Source of the DNA: Diaminobutyricibacter sp049994905 | GTDB lineage: Bacteria > Actinomycetota > Actinomycetes > Actinomycetales > Microbacteriaceae | NCBI RefSeq assembly: GCF_049994905.1 | Contig: NZ_CP188258.1 | Coordinates: 124,001 to 188,000 of the forward strand | Length of the DNA stretch: 64,000 nt | Reading direction: 5' to 3' | Part shown: in pieces, positions 41,794 to 49,085 of the stretch | Layout: every line of letters begins with the position of its first letter | Numbering within the stretch: position 1 is the first letter of the stretch | Position numbers and translations under genes: made by a program | The notes under the pieces: model-generated | What the model was told of the DNA's origin: nothing | Seen by the model: only the letters and a program-made list of their open reading frames with translations | Databases searched by the model: none

Positions 41794-42783
41794 ATGTCGA
41801 TCGGCAACGCGGAGTGGAGCAGGCTGCCCGCCGAACGCATGTCGCTGCTGACGAAAGTCGCACGCATGTACCACGAGCAGCACATCCGCCAGCCTGAGAT
41901 CGCGCAACGCCTCCACATCTCGCAGTCCCGGGTGTCCCGGCTGCTCAAAGAGGCGGTGAACCTCGGGGTCGTGCGAACGATCGTCGTCACGCCGCCGGGC
42001 GTGCACTCGCAGCTCGAGGACGCCATCCGCGACCGTTACGGGCTCGCCGACGTCGTCGTCGGTGGAGACGACAGCGAGGGCAGCGCGCCCGACGACAACG
42101 CCCTGCTTGCAACCCTCGGAAGCGCGGGAGCCGCCTACCTCGAGACGACGCTGTCCGAGAAAGACGACATCGGCGTCTCGTCGTGGTCGTCCACCCTGCT
42201 CGCGGTCGTGGATGCGATGACCCCGCAGCGCACGCGCCTCGCCCGAACGGCGGTGCAACTCCTCGGCGGAGTGGGCGACCCCAGCGTGCAGGTCAAGGCG
42301 ACACATCTCACCGACCGGCTGGCGCGCGTCACCGGAGCAACGGCCCGCTACTTTCCGGCGCCCGGAATCGTGGCGCGCAAATCGGTGAGGGATGCCCTGC
42401 TCGAAGACCCGTACGTGAGCGAGGTGGCGTCGGCGTGGGACGGCCTCTCGGTCGCACTCGTCGGCATCGGAAGCCTTCAGCCTTCGCCGCTGCTGCAGTC
42501 GTCGGGCAACGCGATCTCAGAGAAAGACCAGGGCTCGCTGCGCGAACTCGGCGCGGTCGGCGACGTCTGCCTGCACTTCTTCGACGCTGGCGGCGCTCTC
42601 GTCGACAGTGAGCTCGAAGAGCGGGTCATCGGCATTTCGGCGACGCAGCTGCGCGCGATCCCGCGCACGATCGGCATCGCCGGGGGCGCACGAAAAGTGG
42701 ATGCGATCCGCGCAGCCGCCCTCGGCCGCTGGATCGACGTGCTCATCACCGACGTCGATACCGCCCGCCGCCTCGTCGGCTGA
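41794..42783 (+). CDS. SorC/DeoR-type sugar-binding transcriptional regulator
   Basis: 329 residues. N-terminal helix-turn-helix KVARMYHEQHIRQPEIAQRLHISQSRVSRLLKEA (cited as QPEIAQRLHISQSRVSRLL, about 33-51) and a SorC effector domain related to glucosamine-6-phosphate isomerases (ARTAVQLLGGVGD, ATHLTDRLARVTGA, YFPAPGIV, GIAGGARKVDAIRAAALGRWID). Such proteins sense a phosphorylated sugar made by the pathway they control. It faces away from the hydrolase and toward the converging isomerase gene. The shared 12-bp site suggests that it governs the isomerase/kinase/transketolase operon; the effector might be the phosphorylated ketose. Confidence 0.92.
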   Translation: MSIGNAEWSRLPAERMSLLTKVARMYHEQHIRQPEIAQRLHISQSRVSRLLKEAVNLGVVRTIVVTPPGVHSQLEDAIRDRYGLADVVVGGDDSEGSAPDDNALLATLGSAGAAYLETTLSEKDDIGVSSWSSTLLAVVDAMTPQRTRLARTAVQLLGGVGDPSVQVKATHLTDRLARVTGATARYFPAPGIVARKSVRDALLEDPYVSEVASAWDGLSVALVGIGSLQPSPLLQSSGNAISEKDQGSLRELGAVGDVCLHFFDAGGALVDSELEERVIGISATQLRAIPRTIGIAGGARKVDAIRAAALGRWIDVLITDVDTARRLVG

Positions 42784-42817
42784 CGCGCCCGCGCATCCGC
42801 CGACCGCCCCATGCGCG

Positions 42818-42925
42818 CGTTCGTAAAACAGGAGTTCGTGTGACGGGAGTGACGGATGCGACCCCAGCGGCCCCTATCCGCTCACTCTGGTCACACCAGT
42901 CACACGGTCTCCTGTTTTACGAACG
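42818..42925. repeat. Large inverted repeat between regulator and isomerase genes
   Basis: Arms 42818-42853 and 42890-42925 (36 bases each, outer part CGTTCGTAAAACAGGAG) pair in 32 positions; the inner spacer holds a further AGCGG/CCGCT hairpin. It fills the 160-base gap between the two converging stops and contains no ORF. Confidence 0.65.
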
Positions 42926-42943
42926 GCGTGAGCGGGCACGAGC

Positions 42944-43930
42944 TCATTTGTAGCTCGTGAACAGCGCCTTCTGCGCCAGTGCCAGTGCCCCGATCGCGTC
43001 ATGCCTGTCCTGCGCTGCCTGCACCGCAGCGAAGTCGAGCTTCTCGAGCCCACGGTCCGCGGCCTTGAGGAAGTCGATCGCGTGATTCGCCGCCTCGACG
43101 CTGTCTTCCCGGAACGGGAACTGGTCGAGTTGCCACACGCCTTCCCAGTTGTTCTTGCGCAGCGTGTAGAAGAACTCGAACAGCTCGATCGGATGCACGG
43201 TGCCGGCGACCATGTCGTCATCCCACTGGCGCAGGTTGTCGTTGACGTCCATGCCGAAGAGCCGCCCGTAGTCGATGGCCAGCTGCGCCGAGTCGGCGGG
43301 CGACTCCCCACCGAACAGTGCGTGGCCGAAGTCGAGCAGGATGCCAACGTTTGGCAGCCCGATGCGCTCGATGCCGAGGAGGGTGCGCGAGACCGAGTCG
43401 AACGACATATGGACGCGCGGTTCGCGCGGCTTGTATTCGATCACGAACTTCAGGTCGGGGTTCTCTGAGGCGAGCAGGCCGACGCCGTCGAGCGAGTTCT
43501 TCCAGAGCGCGCCGTGGTCGACCTGGAAGGGGTAGTCCCACCCGTCCTGCCCGGGCCAGAGCTTCACGTAGTCCGCGCCGAAGTACCGCACGACGTCGGC
43601 CGCCTCGGTGATCAGTTCGTGGGCGCGCCGCCGCACACCGGGGTCCGGGTTGGTGAAGGCGCCTTTCGCGAATTCGCGGGTGTAGATCTCGGGGGTGATG
43701 CCGATGACTCCGAGTCCCGCCCGGTCGAGCGCCTCCTTGACCTGGTCGTTCGTGAACTCGCCGCCGAAGAACGGGTAGTTGAGGTCGACGACCGAGAGGT
43801 CGCGCACCTCGCTGGCCAGATCGATGGCGTCGACGACGCTGCGCGGGTCGCCATAGCCGTCGGTGGCATAGCGGTCGACGTAGGTGGCGAAGTGCCAGAT
43901 TCCCGCGCCGAAACGCTGAATGGTACTCAT
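42944..43930 (-). CDS. TIM-barrel sugar isomerase (candidate D-apiose isomerase)
   Basis: 328 residues from ATG 43930, with AAGGAG eight bases upstream. Xylose-isomerase-like TIM barrel (AP_endonuc_2 family): GAGIWHFATYVDRYATDGYG, SVVDLNYPFFGGEF, ADYVKLWPGQDGWDYPFQ, then KFVIEYKPREPRVH and NVGILLDFGHALFGGES, where Glu and Asp/His would hold the metal. The family interconverts aldoses and ketoses. It is the last gene of an operon with an FGGY kinase and a split transketolase, the set known for D-apiose breakdown (isomerase to apulose). Specificity is inferred from context; other pentose or tetrose isomerases share this fold. Confidence 0.85.
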   Translation of the reverse strand: MSTIQRFGAGIWHFATYVDRYATDGYGDPRSVVDAIDLASEVRDLSVVDLNYPFFGGEFTNDQVKEALDRAGLGVIGITPEIYTREFAKGAFTNPDPGVRRRAHELITEAADVVRYFGADYVKLWPGQDGWDYPFQVDHGALWKNSLDGVGLLASENPDLKFVIEYKPREPRVHMSFDSVSRTLLGIERIGLPNVGILLDFGHALFGGESPADSAQLAIDYGRLFGMDVNDNLRQWDDDMVAGTVHPIELFEFFYTLRKNNWEGVWQLDQFPFREDSVEAANHAIDFLKAADRGLEKLDFAAVQAAQDRHDAIGALALAQKALFTSYK

Positions 43931-43940
43931 CGTGTACTCC

Positions 43941-45455
43941 TTATATATAGGGATGCGGATGGCGTGGTTCCGGCCGCGCGCGAGCCAGGGCGATCGCCTC
44001 ACGCCAGCGCTGGCGTCGAGCGCGCGCCGTCGCCGGGCTCATGATCGGCTCGAAGGTCGTGCCGTTGCGGTCGAACCCGAGCACGTCGTCGGCCGTCCAC
44101 ACCCCGGCGCCGATACCCGCAAGATGGGCGGCCCCCAGGGCGGACAGCCCGGCGACGTCCGGTCGCTGCACTTTCCGCTGGCTCAGGTCGGCGAGCAGCT
44201 GGGCGAGCCAGTCGTTGGCGGCGGGGCCGCCGTCGATCAGGATGGTGTCGAAACGCCGGCCGGTCGAGCTTTCCGCCGCGCACAGCACGTCCTCGATCTG
44301 GAGCGGGATCGACTCGACCGCCGCACGGGCGAGGTCGTCGCGGGAGGTGCTCAGGTCGAAGCCGGTGATGATCGCGCGGGCGTCGTCGTCCCACCACGGG
44401 GCGCCGAGCCCGGAGAATGCGGGAACCAGGTCGACTCCGTGGCCCGGGTCGGCATCCCTGTCGGTTTCGGCCGCGAGCGCAGCGAGTTCGGCCGGTGTCG
44501 TCTCGAGCACTTCGGCGAGCCAGACCAGCGTCGCGCCCGTCGAGAGGATGTTGCCTTCGAACGCGTAGCTCGCGCCGGGGTCGCTCCAGGCGACCGTCGT
44601 GACGAGCCCGTCGGGGCTGGATGCGCGCGAATCGAGCAGGCCCATGATCGATGATCCGGTGCCGAGCGTGACCTTGACCGACCCGGGCGTGCGGGCGCCG
44701 TGCCCGTACAGGGCGGCGTGCGAGTCGCCGAGTACGGCATGGATGCGCGTCCCCGCGGGCAGCATCGGCAGGCCGGTCACGGGCGCGGTCACCGCGTTCG
44801 ACGGGAAGACCGGGGGAAGCGCCGCCCGCGGGATGCGGAAGATCTCGAGCAGCTCGTCGCTCCAGTCGAGGGTCGCGAGGTCGAGGAGTGCCGTGCGGCT
44901 GGCATTGCCGGTCTCGATGCGGAACTCGCCGGTCAGCCGGTGCACGAGCCAGGAGTCGACGGTGCCGACGGCGATCTCGCCCCGGTTCGCACGCTCGCGG
45001 CCGGGATCGACCCGGTCGAGCAGCCACGCGAACTTCAGGGCAGAGAACATGGGGTCGACGGGGAGACCGGTTATGTGGCGCACGCGATCGCCATGCCCGG
45101 CCGTCGTCAGTGCCTGGGCCGCCGCGACGGTCCTGCGGTCCTGCCAGCCGAGCACCGGACCGAGCGGCTCGCCGGTGGCGCGATCCCAGATGACGGCCGA
45201 TTCACGCTGGGTGCTGAGCGCGATGCCCGCCACCCGGTAGGCGATACCGGAGACGGCGAGCCGCACGGCTTCGATCGCGCTGTCCGCGATCTCTGCGGCG
45301 TCCTGCTCCACCCACCCGGCTTGCGGGTGCTGCTGCCCGACCGTGACGGATCCCCAGCCGACGACGTTCCCCATCGCGTCGACCGCGAGGGCTTTCGTGG
45401 AACTGGTGCCCTGGTCGACCGCGACGATGACGGCCGAGCCGGCAGGCTCATCCAT
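43941..45455 (-). CDS. FGGY-family sugar kinase (candidate apulose kinase)
   Basis: 504 residues, glycerol/xylulose-kinase type: phosphate-1 motif VAVDQGTSSTKALAVD (about 10-25), STQRESAVIWDRATGEPLGP, GWQDRR, catalytic Asp in VLGDSHAALYG, phosphate-2 LGTGSSIMGL, and ILIDGGPAANDWLAQLLAD near the C-terminus. It phosphorylates a ketose or polyol with ATP. ATG 45455 overlaps the transketolase C-subunit gene by 8 bases, and the isomerase gene follows after 10 bases. In the proposed pathway it makes apulose 4-phosphate; glycerol, erythritol or xylulose kinases would look much the same. Confidence 0.88.
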   Translation of the reverse strand: MDEPAGSAVIVAVDQGTSSTKALAVDAMGNVVGWGSVTVGQQHPQAGWVEQDAAEIADSAIEAVRLAVSGIAYRVAGIALSTQRESAVIWDRATGEPLGPVLGWQDRRTVAAAQALTTAGHGDRVRHITGLPVDPMFSALKFAWLLDRVDPGRERANRGEIAVGTVDSWLVHRLTGEFRIETGNASRTALLDLATLDWSDELLEIFRIPRAALPPVFPSNAVTAPVTGLPMLPAGTRIHAVLGDSHAALYGHGARTPGSVKVTLGTGSSIMGLLDSRASSPDGLVTTVAWSDPGASYAFEGNILSTGATLVWLAEVLETTPAELAALAAETDRDADPGHGVDLVPAFSGLGAPWWDDDARAIITGFDLSTSRDDLARAAVESIPLQIEDVLCAAESSTGRRFDTILIDGGPAANDWLAQLLADLSQRKVQRPDVAGLSALGAAHLAGIGAGVWTADDVLGFDRNGTTFEPIMSPATARARRQRWREAIALARARPEPRHPHPYI

Positions 45456-46425
45456 GCGCGAGGGCCTCCCTGGCAGCGTCGGCGATGTGGTCGGCGGTGA
45501 GCCCGAAATGACCGAGCAGAAAATCGGTGCTGCCGGTCGGAGCGAACTCCGTCAGCCCAAGGATACGCAGCGGCACCCGTGCTGCGGTCTCCAGTTGAGA
45601 GACGACCGAGGCGACGGCAGCGCCCAGGCCGCCGGCGATGTTGGCCTCTTCGGCCGTGACGATCGCGCCGGTGGTGCGGGCGGCATCCGTGATCGCATCC
45701 ACGTCGAGCGGAGCGATGTGCGACGCGTTCAGCACCCGCGCGTCGACGCCCGCAGCCTGCAGCCGTTCGGCCGCGATGAGTGCGCGCGAGACGAGGGTGC
45801 CGGTCGCGATGAGCGTGACGTCGGTGCCGGTGCGTGCCGTGGTGAACCGGCCGCGCACCAGCCGGTCGCCTTCCACGGTAACGTCGGGCACTTTGTGGCG
45901 GCCGACGCGGATGAAGGTGGGGCGCGGATGCTCGACCGCCTGGCGCACAGCATCCCGCGTCTGCCTGCGGTCCGCGGGCACCACGATGTCGAGGCCGGGC
46001 AGCGCACGGAGCCAGGAGAGGTCTTCGACCGAATGGTGCGTCGGGCCGAGCTCGCCGTAAGCCATGCCGGGGCTCATGCCGCACAGGATGACCGGGTGCT
46101 GGCTGTAGGCCACGTCGGCCTTGACCTGTTCCAGCGACCGCCCCGTGAGGAACGGTGCTGCCGCGCAGACGAAGGGGATGAGCCCCGAGCTCGCGAGGCC
46201 TGCGCCGACGCCGACCATGTCCTGTTCGGCGATGCCGACGTTGATGAGGCGGTCGGGGAATTCGTCGCGGAAGTCGGTCAGGTTGCTCGAGCCGACGGAG
46301 TCGTTGCAGACGGCGACGATGCGTTCGTCCTGCCGCGCGAGCTGGATGAGCTCGTCGGCGAAGGCCGCGCGGTTGTCGTACACGGGTGCGTCGGCGAGCG
46401 ACGTGGTGGCGGCTTCGATGGTCAT
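45448..46425 (-). CDS. Transketolase C-terminal subunit (candidate apulose-4-phosphate transketolase)
   Basis: 325 residues from ATG 46425, overlapping the N-subunit stop (ATGA). It carries the pyrimidine-binding and C-terminal domains: LINVGIAEQDMVGVGAGLA with the Glu that activates thiamine diphosphate, PFVCAAAPFLTGR, GELGPTHHSVEDLSWLRALP, and a C-terminal TGTLVSRALIAAERLQAAG domain. Two-subunit transketolases with this size are used for apulose 4-phosphate and some other unusual ketoses. The partner subunit lies directly upstream, so a heterotetramer is expected. Confidence 0.9.
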   Translation of the reverse strand: MTIEAATTSLADAPVYDNRAAFADELIQLARQDERIVAVCNDSVGSSNLTDFRDEFPDRLINVGIAEQDMVGVGAGLASSGLIPFVCAAAPFLTGRSLEQVKADVAYSQHPVILCGMSPGMAYGELGPTHHSVEDLSWLRALPGLDIVVPADRRQTRDAVRQAVEHPRPTFIRVGRHKVPDVTVEGDRLVRGRFTTARTGTDVTLIATGTLVSRALIAAERLQAAGVDARVLNASHIAPLDVDAITDAARTTGAIVTAEEANIAGGLGAAVASVVSQLETAARVPLRILGLTEFAPTGSTDFLLGHFGLTADHIADAAREALAHG

Positions 46426-47300
46426 GCGAGTTCCTCCAGCGCGAGTGCGACCTGTTCGGGCGACGGCACCTTGTGGTGCCATTCGACGCGGTCTTCGACG
46501 AAGGAGATTCCTTTGCCTTTGGTCGTGTTGGCGACGATGGCGACCGGCTTGCCGGTGGTTGACGGCGCGAACGCCGCGATGAGGGCGTCGTAGTCGTGGC
46601 CGTCGATCTCACGCACCTCGCACCCGAACGCGGCGAGACGTTCGTCGAGCGGGTCGAGTGCGTTCGTGTCTTCGGTGCGCGCGCCCTGCTGCAGCCGGTT
46701 GCGGTCGACGATCGCGACGAGGTTGTCGAGGCCGAAATGGGATGCTGCCATCAGCGCCTCCCAGTTGCTGCCTTCCTGCATCTCCCCGTCACCCATCACC
46801 ACGAAGACGCGCGCGCCCGAACGGGTCAGTTTCGCGGCGACCGCCTGGCCGACGGCGACGGGCAGGCCGTGGCCGAGCGGGCCGGTGTTGGTTTCGACGC
46901 CGGGGATCTTGTTGCGGTTGGGGTGGCCGTTCAGTTCGGAGAGGGGCGCCATGAAGGTGCTGAGGGATGCGGGGGAGAAGTAGCCGCTGAACGCGAGCGT
47001 CGAGTAGAGCGCGGCGGCGCAGTGGCCTTTGCTCAGGATGAACCGGTCACGTCCGGCGAGGTCGGGCTGGGCCGGGTCGATGCGCAGGGTGTACGCGAAG
47101 AGTGTCGTGAGGATGTCGGTGACCGAGAGGTCGCCGCCGATGTGCCCCTGGCCCGCGGACGAGATCATCCTGACGACGCTGCGCCGGGTGCGGCGGGCGG
47201 TGTCGGAGAGCAGTTGCGAGCGCTCTGCGGGGGCGGATGCGGTCAGTCGCGCCCGCAGTTCGCGCCAGTCTTCGACCTGTTGGGGGTCGGTGGTCAACAT
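46422..47300 (-). CDS. Transketolase N-terminal subunit
   Basis: 292 residues from ATG 47300 (an in-frame TTG lies further upstream but would pass the promoter -10). Thiamine-diphosphate domain: SSAGQGHIGGDLSVTDILT, SKGHCAAALYSTLA, GPLGHGLPVAVGQAVAAKL, and the GDG...N Mg2+-diphosphate motif GDGEMQEGSNWEALMAASH. Normal for split transketolases (about 280-300 residues). First gene of the minus-strand sugar operon; its promoter (TTGCAA-17-TAGGTA) overlaps the SorC site and lies 7 bases before the ATG, so the transcript is probably leaderless. Confidence 0.9.
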   Translation of the reverse strand: MLTTDPQQVEDWRELRARLTASAPAERSQLLSDTARRTRRSVVRMISSAGQGHIGGDLSVTDILTTLFAYTLRIDPAQPDLAGRDRFILSKGHCAAALYSTLAFSGYFSPASLSTFMAPLSELNGHPNRNKIPGVETNTGPLGHGLPVAVGQAVAAKLTRSGARVFVVMGDGEMQEGSNWEALMAASHFGLDNLVAIVDRNRLQQGARTEDTNALDPLDERLAAFGCEVREIDGHDYDALIAAFAPSTTGKPVAIVANTTKGKGISFVEDRVEWHHKVPSPEQVALALEELA

Positions 47301-47307
47301 GTGTGCA

Positions 47308-47346
47308 TACCTATTCAGTGGTGACGAGAGTTGCAATAGCTTTGCA
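47308..47346 (-). promoter_or_regulatory. Transketolase-operon promoter with SorC operator
   Basis: On the minus strand TTGCAA (47336-47331), 17 bases, TAGGTA (47313-47308), then 7 bases to ATG 47300. AATAGCTTTGCA (47335-47346), inside the dyad TGCAA-5-TTGCA (47332-47346), covers the -35 and is nearly identical to the site at the SorC promoter. It lies 38 bases from the diverging nucleosidase gene and could control both. Confidence 0.6.
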
Positions 47347-47383
47347 TGACCGAGAGGATACTGTCAACAGGACGGGAGGGATC

Positions 47384-48355
47384 ATGACCGATCAGCGCAT
47401 CCGGGTGATCATCGACAACGACTTCTCCGGCGACCCGGACGGCCTGGTGCAGCTCGCGCACCATCTGCTGTCGCCGTCTGTCGACATCCGCGCGGTCATC
47501 GGGTCGCACCTGCGCCCCGGGGACCCCTTCGACCCCTCCGACCGCACGGCCGACAACGCCTGCGAGCGCGCCCGCGACGTCGTCGCCGCGCTCGGGCTTG
47601 CGGATGCGCCGCGCATCGTCGCCGGGTCGAATGTCGGCCTCGCGGATGCCGCCCCGGTCGCTGCGCCAGTCGCTCGGGTTGCTGCGGCGCCGATCGCCTC
47701 GGCGGGCGCCCTCGCGATCGTCGAGGAGGCGATGCGCGACGACGACCGGCCGTTGTACCTCGCCTGCGGCGCCGGCCTCACCGAGATCGCAAGCGCCTGG
47801 CTGCTCGAGCCGCGCATCGCCGACCGCCTGACGCTGGTCTGGATCGGCGGACTCGAAGACCCGGCGCTCGCGGTTCCGCCACCGGAAGCGGACCCCGTCG
47901 AGTACAACCAGAACATCGACATCGTGGCGGCCCGGGTCGTGTTCAACGATTCCGGCATCCCGATCTGGCAGGTGCCGCGGAACGCGTACCGGCAGGCGCT
48001 GGTGTCGAATGCGGAAGCCGAGGTGCGCATCCGCCCCAACGGTGCGATCGGGAGGCTGCTCGTCGACAGCATCGCCGGGGTGGCAGACATGGCGGCGCGC
48101 CACGGGTTGCCGCTCGGCGAGACCTACGTGTACGGCGACAGCCCGCTGGTGCTGCTGACCGCGCTGCAGTCGTCGTTCCAGCCGGACCCGTCGTCGAGCG
48201 AGTACGCCACACGGCCGGCCCCGCGCATCCGCGACGACGGCACGGCCGATTTCGACGGGTCGGGACGCACGATCCGGGTATACACCCGCCTCGACCTGCG
48301 GCTCCTCTTCGAGGACCTCTACGCCAAGCTCGCCGCGAGGGCGCCAGGGCGCTAG
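47384..48355 (+). CDS. Nucleoside-hydrolase-like protein
   Basis: 323 residues from ATG 47384 with GGGAGGG upstream. The N-terminal IIDNDFSGDPDGLVQLAHHL resembles the Ca2+-binding DxDxxxDD start of inosine-uridine nucleoside hydrolases, but with an inserted residue and Gly after Asp, the variant seen in a side branch of the family. Later blocks fit the fold (LYLACGAGLTEIA, RLTLVWIGG, EYNQNIDIVAARVVF, and YGDSPLVLLTAL). Divergent from the transketolase operon and sharing its operator region. It may cleave a furanosyl bond other than that of nucleosides; this is an inference. Confidence 0.83.
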   Translation: MTDQRIRVIIDNDFSGDPDGLVQLAHHLLSPSVDIRAVIGSHLRPGDPFDPSDRTADNACERARDVVAALGLADAPRIVAGSNVGLADAAPVAAPVARVAAAPIASAGALAIVEEAMRDDDRPLYLACGAGLTEIASAWLLEPRIADRLTLVWIGGLEDPALAVPPPEADPVEYNQNIDIVAARVVFNDSGIPIWQVPRNAYRQALVSNAEAEVRIRPNGAIGRLLVDSIAGVADMAARHGLPLGETYVYGDSPLVLLTALQSSFQPDPSSSEYATRPAPRIRDDGTADFDGSGRTIRVYTRLDLRLLFEDLYAKLAARAPGR

Positions 48356-48960
48356 AGGTCGACGGTGAGGATGCCGCGCACGTAGCGGCGCATCTCCGCG
48401 GCCATGTCGACGCTCGACCGGTCGAGCAGCCACTGCACCTGCAGGCCGTCTGACAGCGCCACCATCGCGCGGGCCGCGCCCTCGGGGTCGGTGCCGGCGA
48501 CGAGCTGGCCGGCATCGCGCATCCGCTCGAACGCGTGCTTCATGCGGGAGACGACGAACACGTACCTGTCGACGAAGTACTGGTGGGCCGGATGCTCGAC
48601 TGCGGTCGCCTCGGCCGAGAGGGTGCAGTGCAGTTCGACGAGGCCGGGGACGGTGGCGTTGTAGTCCATGAGCGCGACCCAGCCGCGGATGGTCTCGATG
48701 CCTGCGTGCGCGTCGTCGATGGGCACGACTTCGGCGGAGCGGTCGTCGCGCAGCTGCAGCACGGCGGCGAGCAGCTCGCTCTTGTTGGAGAAGTGGTGCA
48801 GCAGGCCGGCCTGGCTCATGCCGACGCGTTCCGCGATTTCGCGGATGGAACCGCTGCGGAAGCCCGCCGCCGAGAAGACGTCGATGCCCGCCTCGAGGAT
48901 CTCGCGACGGCGCGCCGGGGTCTTCGCGTACGAACCGCGGACCTTACCTGTCGTAGCCAT
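48352..48960 (-). CDS. TetR family regulator of the transporter/hydrolase operon
   Basis: 202 residues. N-terminal HTH: RRREILEAGIDVFSAAGFRSG, SIREIAERVGMSQAGLLHHF, SNKSELLAAVL (about 17-70); the C-terminal domain (VALMDYNATVPGLVELHCTL ... MVALSDGLQVQWLLDRS) resembles TetR_C regulators of the BetI/AcrR kind found with sugar operons in Actinobacteria. It faces the eight-gene ABC/glycosidase operon, and repeats in the shared promoter are candidate operators. Its stop overlaps the stop of the converging nucleosidase gene in the 4-base string CTAG. Confidence 0.9.
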   Translation of the reverse strand: MATTGKVRGSYAKTPARRREILEAGIDVFSAAGFRSGSIREIAERVGMSQAGLLHHFSNKSELLAAVLQLRDDRSAEVVPIDDAHAGIETIRGWVALMDYNATVPGLVELHCTLSAEATAVEHPAHQYFVDRYVFVVSRMKHAFERMRDAGQLVAGTDPEGAARAMVALSDGLQVQWLLDRSSVDMAAEMRRYVRGILTVDL

Positions 48961-48980
48961 GAGGCGAGGTTAGCAGCCAA

Positions 48981-49021
48981 TTGAAACGATTGAAACAAAA
49001 ACCTAGTGGTTATTCGGTTTT
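48981..49021 (+). promoter_or_regulatory. Operator/promoter region of the ABC-glycosidase operon
   Basis: TTGAAAC occurs at 48981-48987 and 48990-48996 (9-base period). TTGAAA (48981), 17 bases, TAGTGG (49004-49009) can be a promoter. AAAACC (48998-49003) and GGTTTT (49016-49021) form an inverted repeat across the -10. These are candidate sites for the adjacent TetR or for a LacI-type regulator encoded elsewhere. Confidence 0.45.
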
Positions 49022-49085
49022 CGTGTTACTTTCATTCACCAACAGGTGGTTCGACTGGGAACTGCCCCGACGAAAGAGACCAAAG

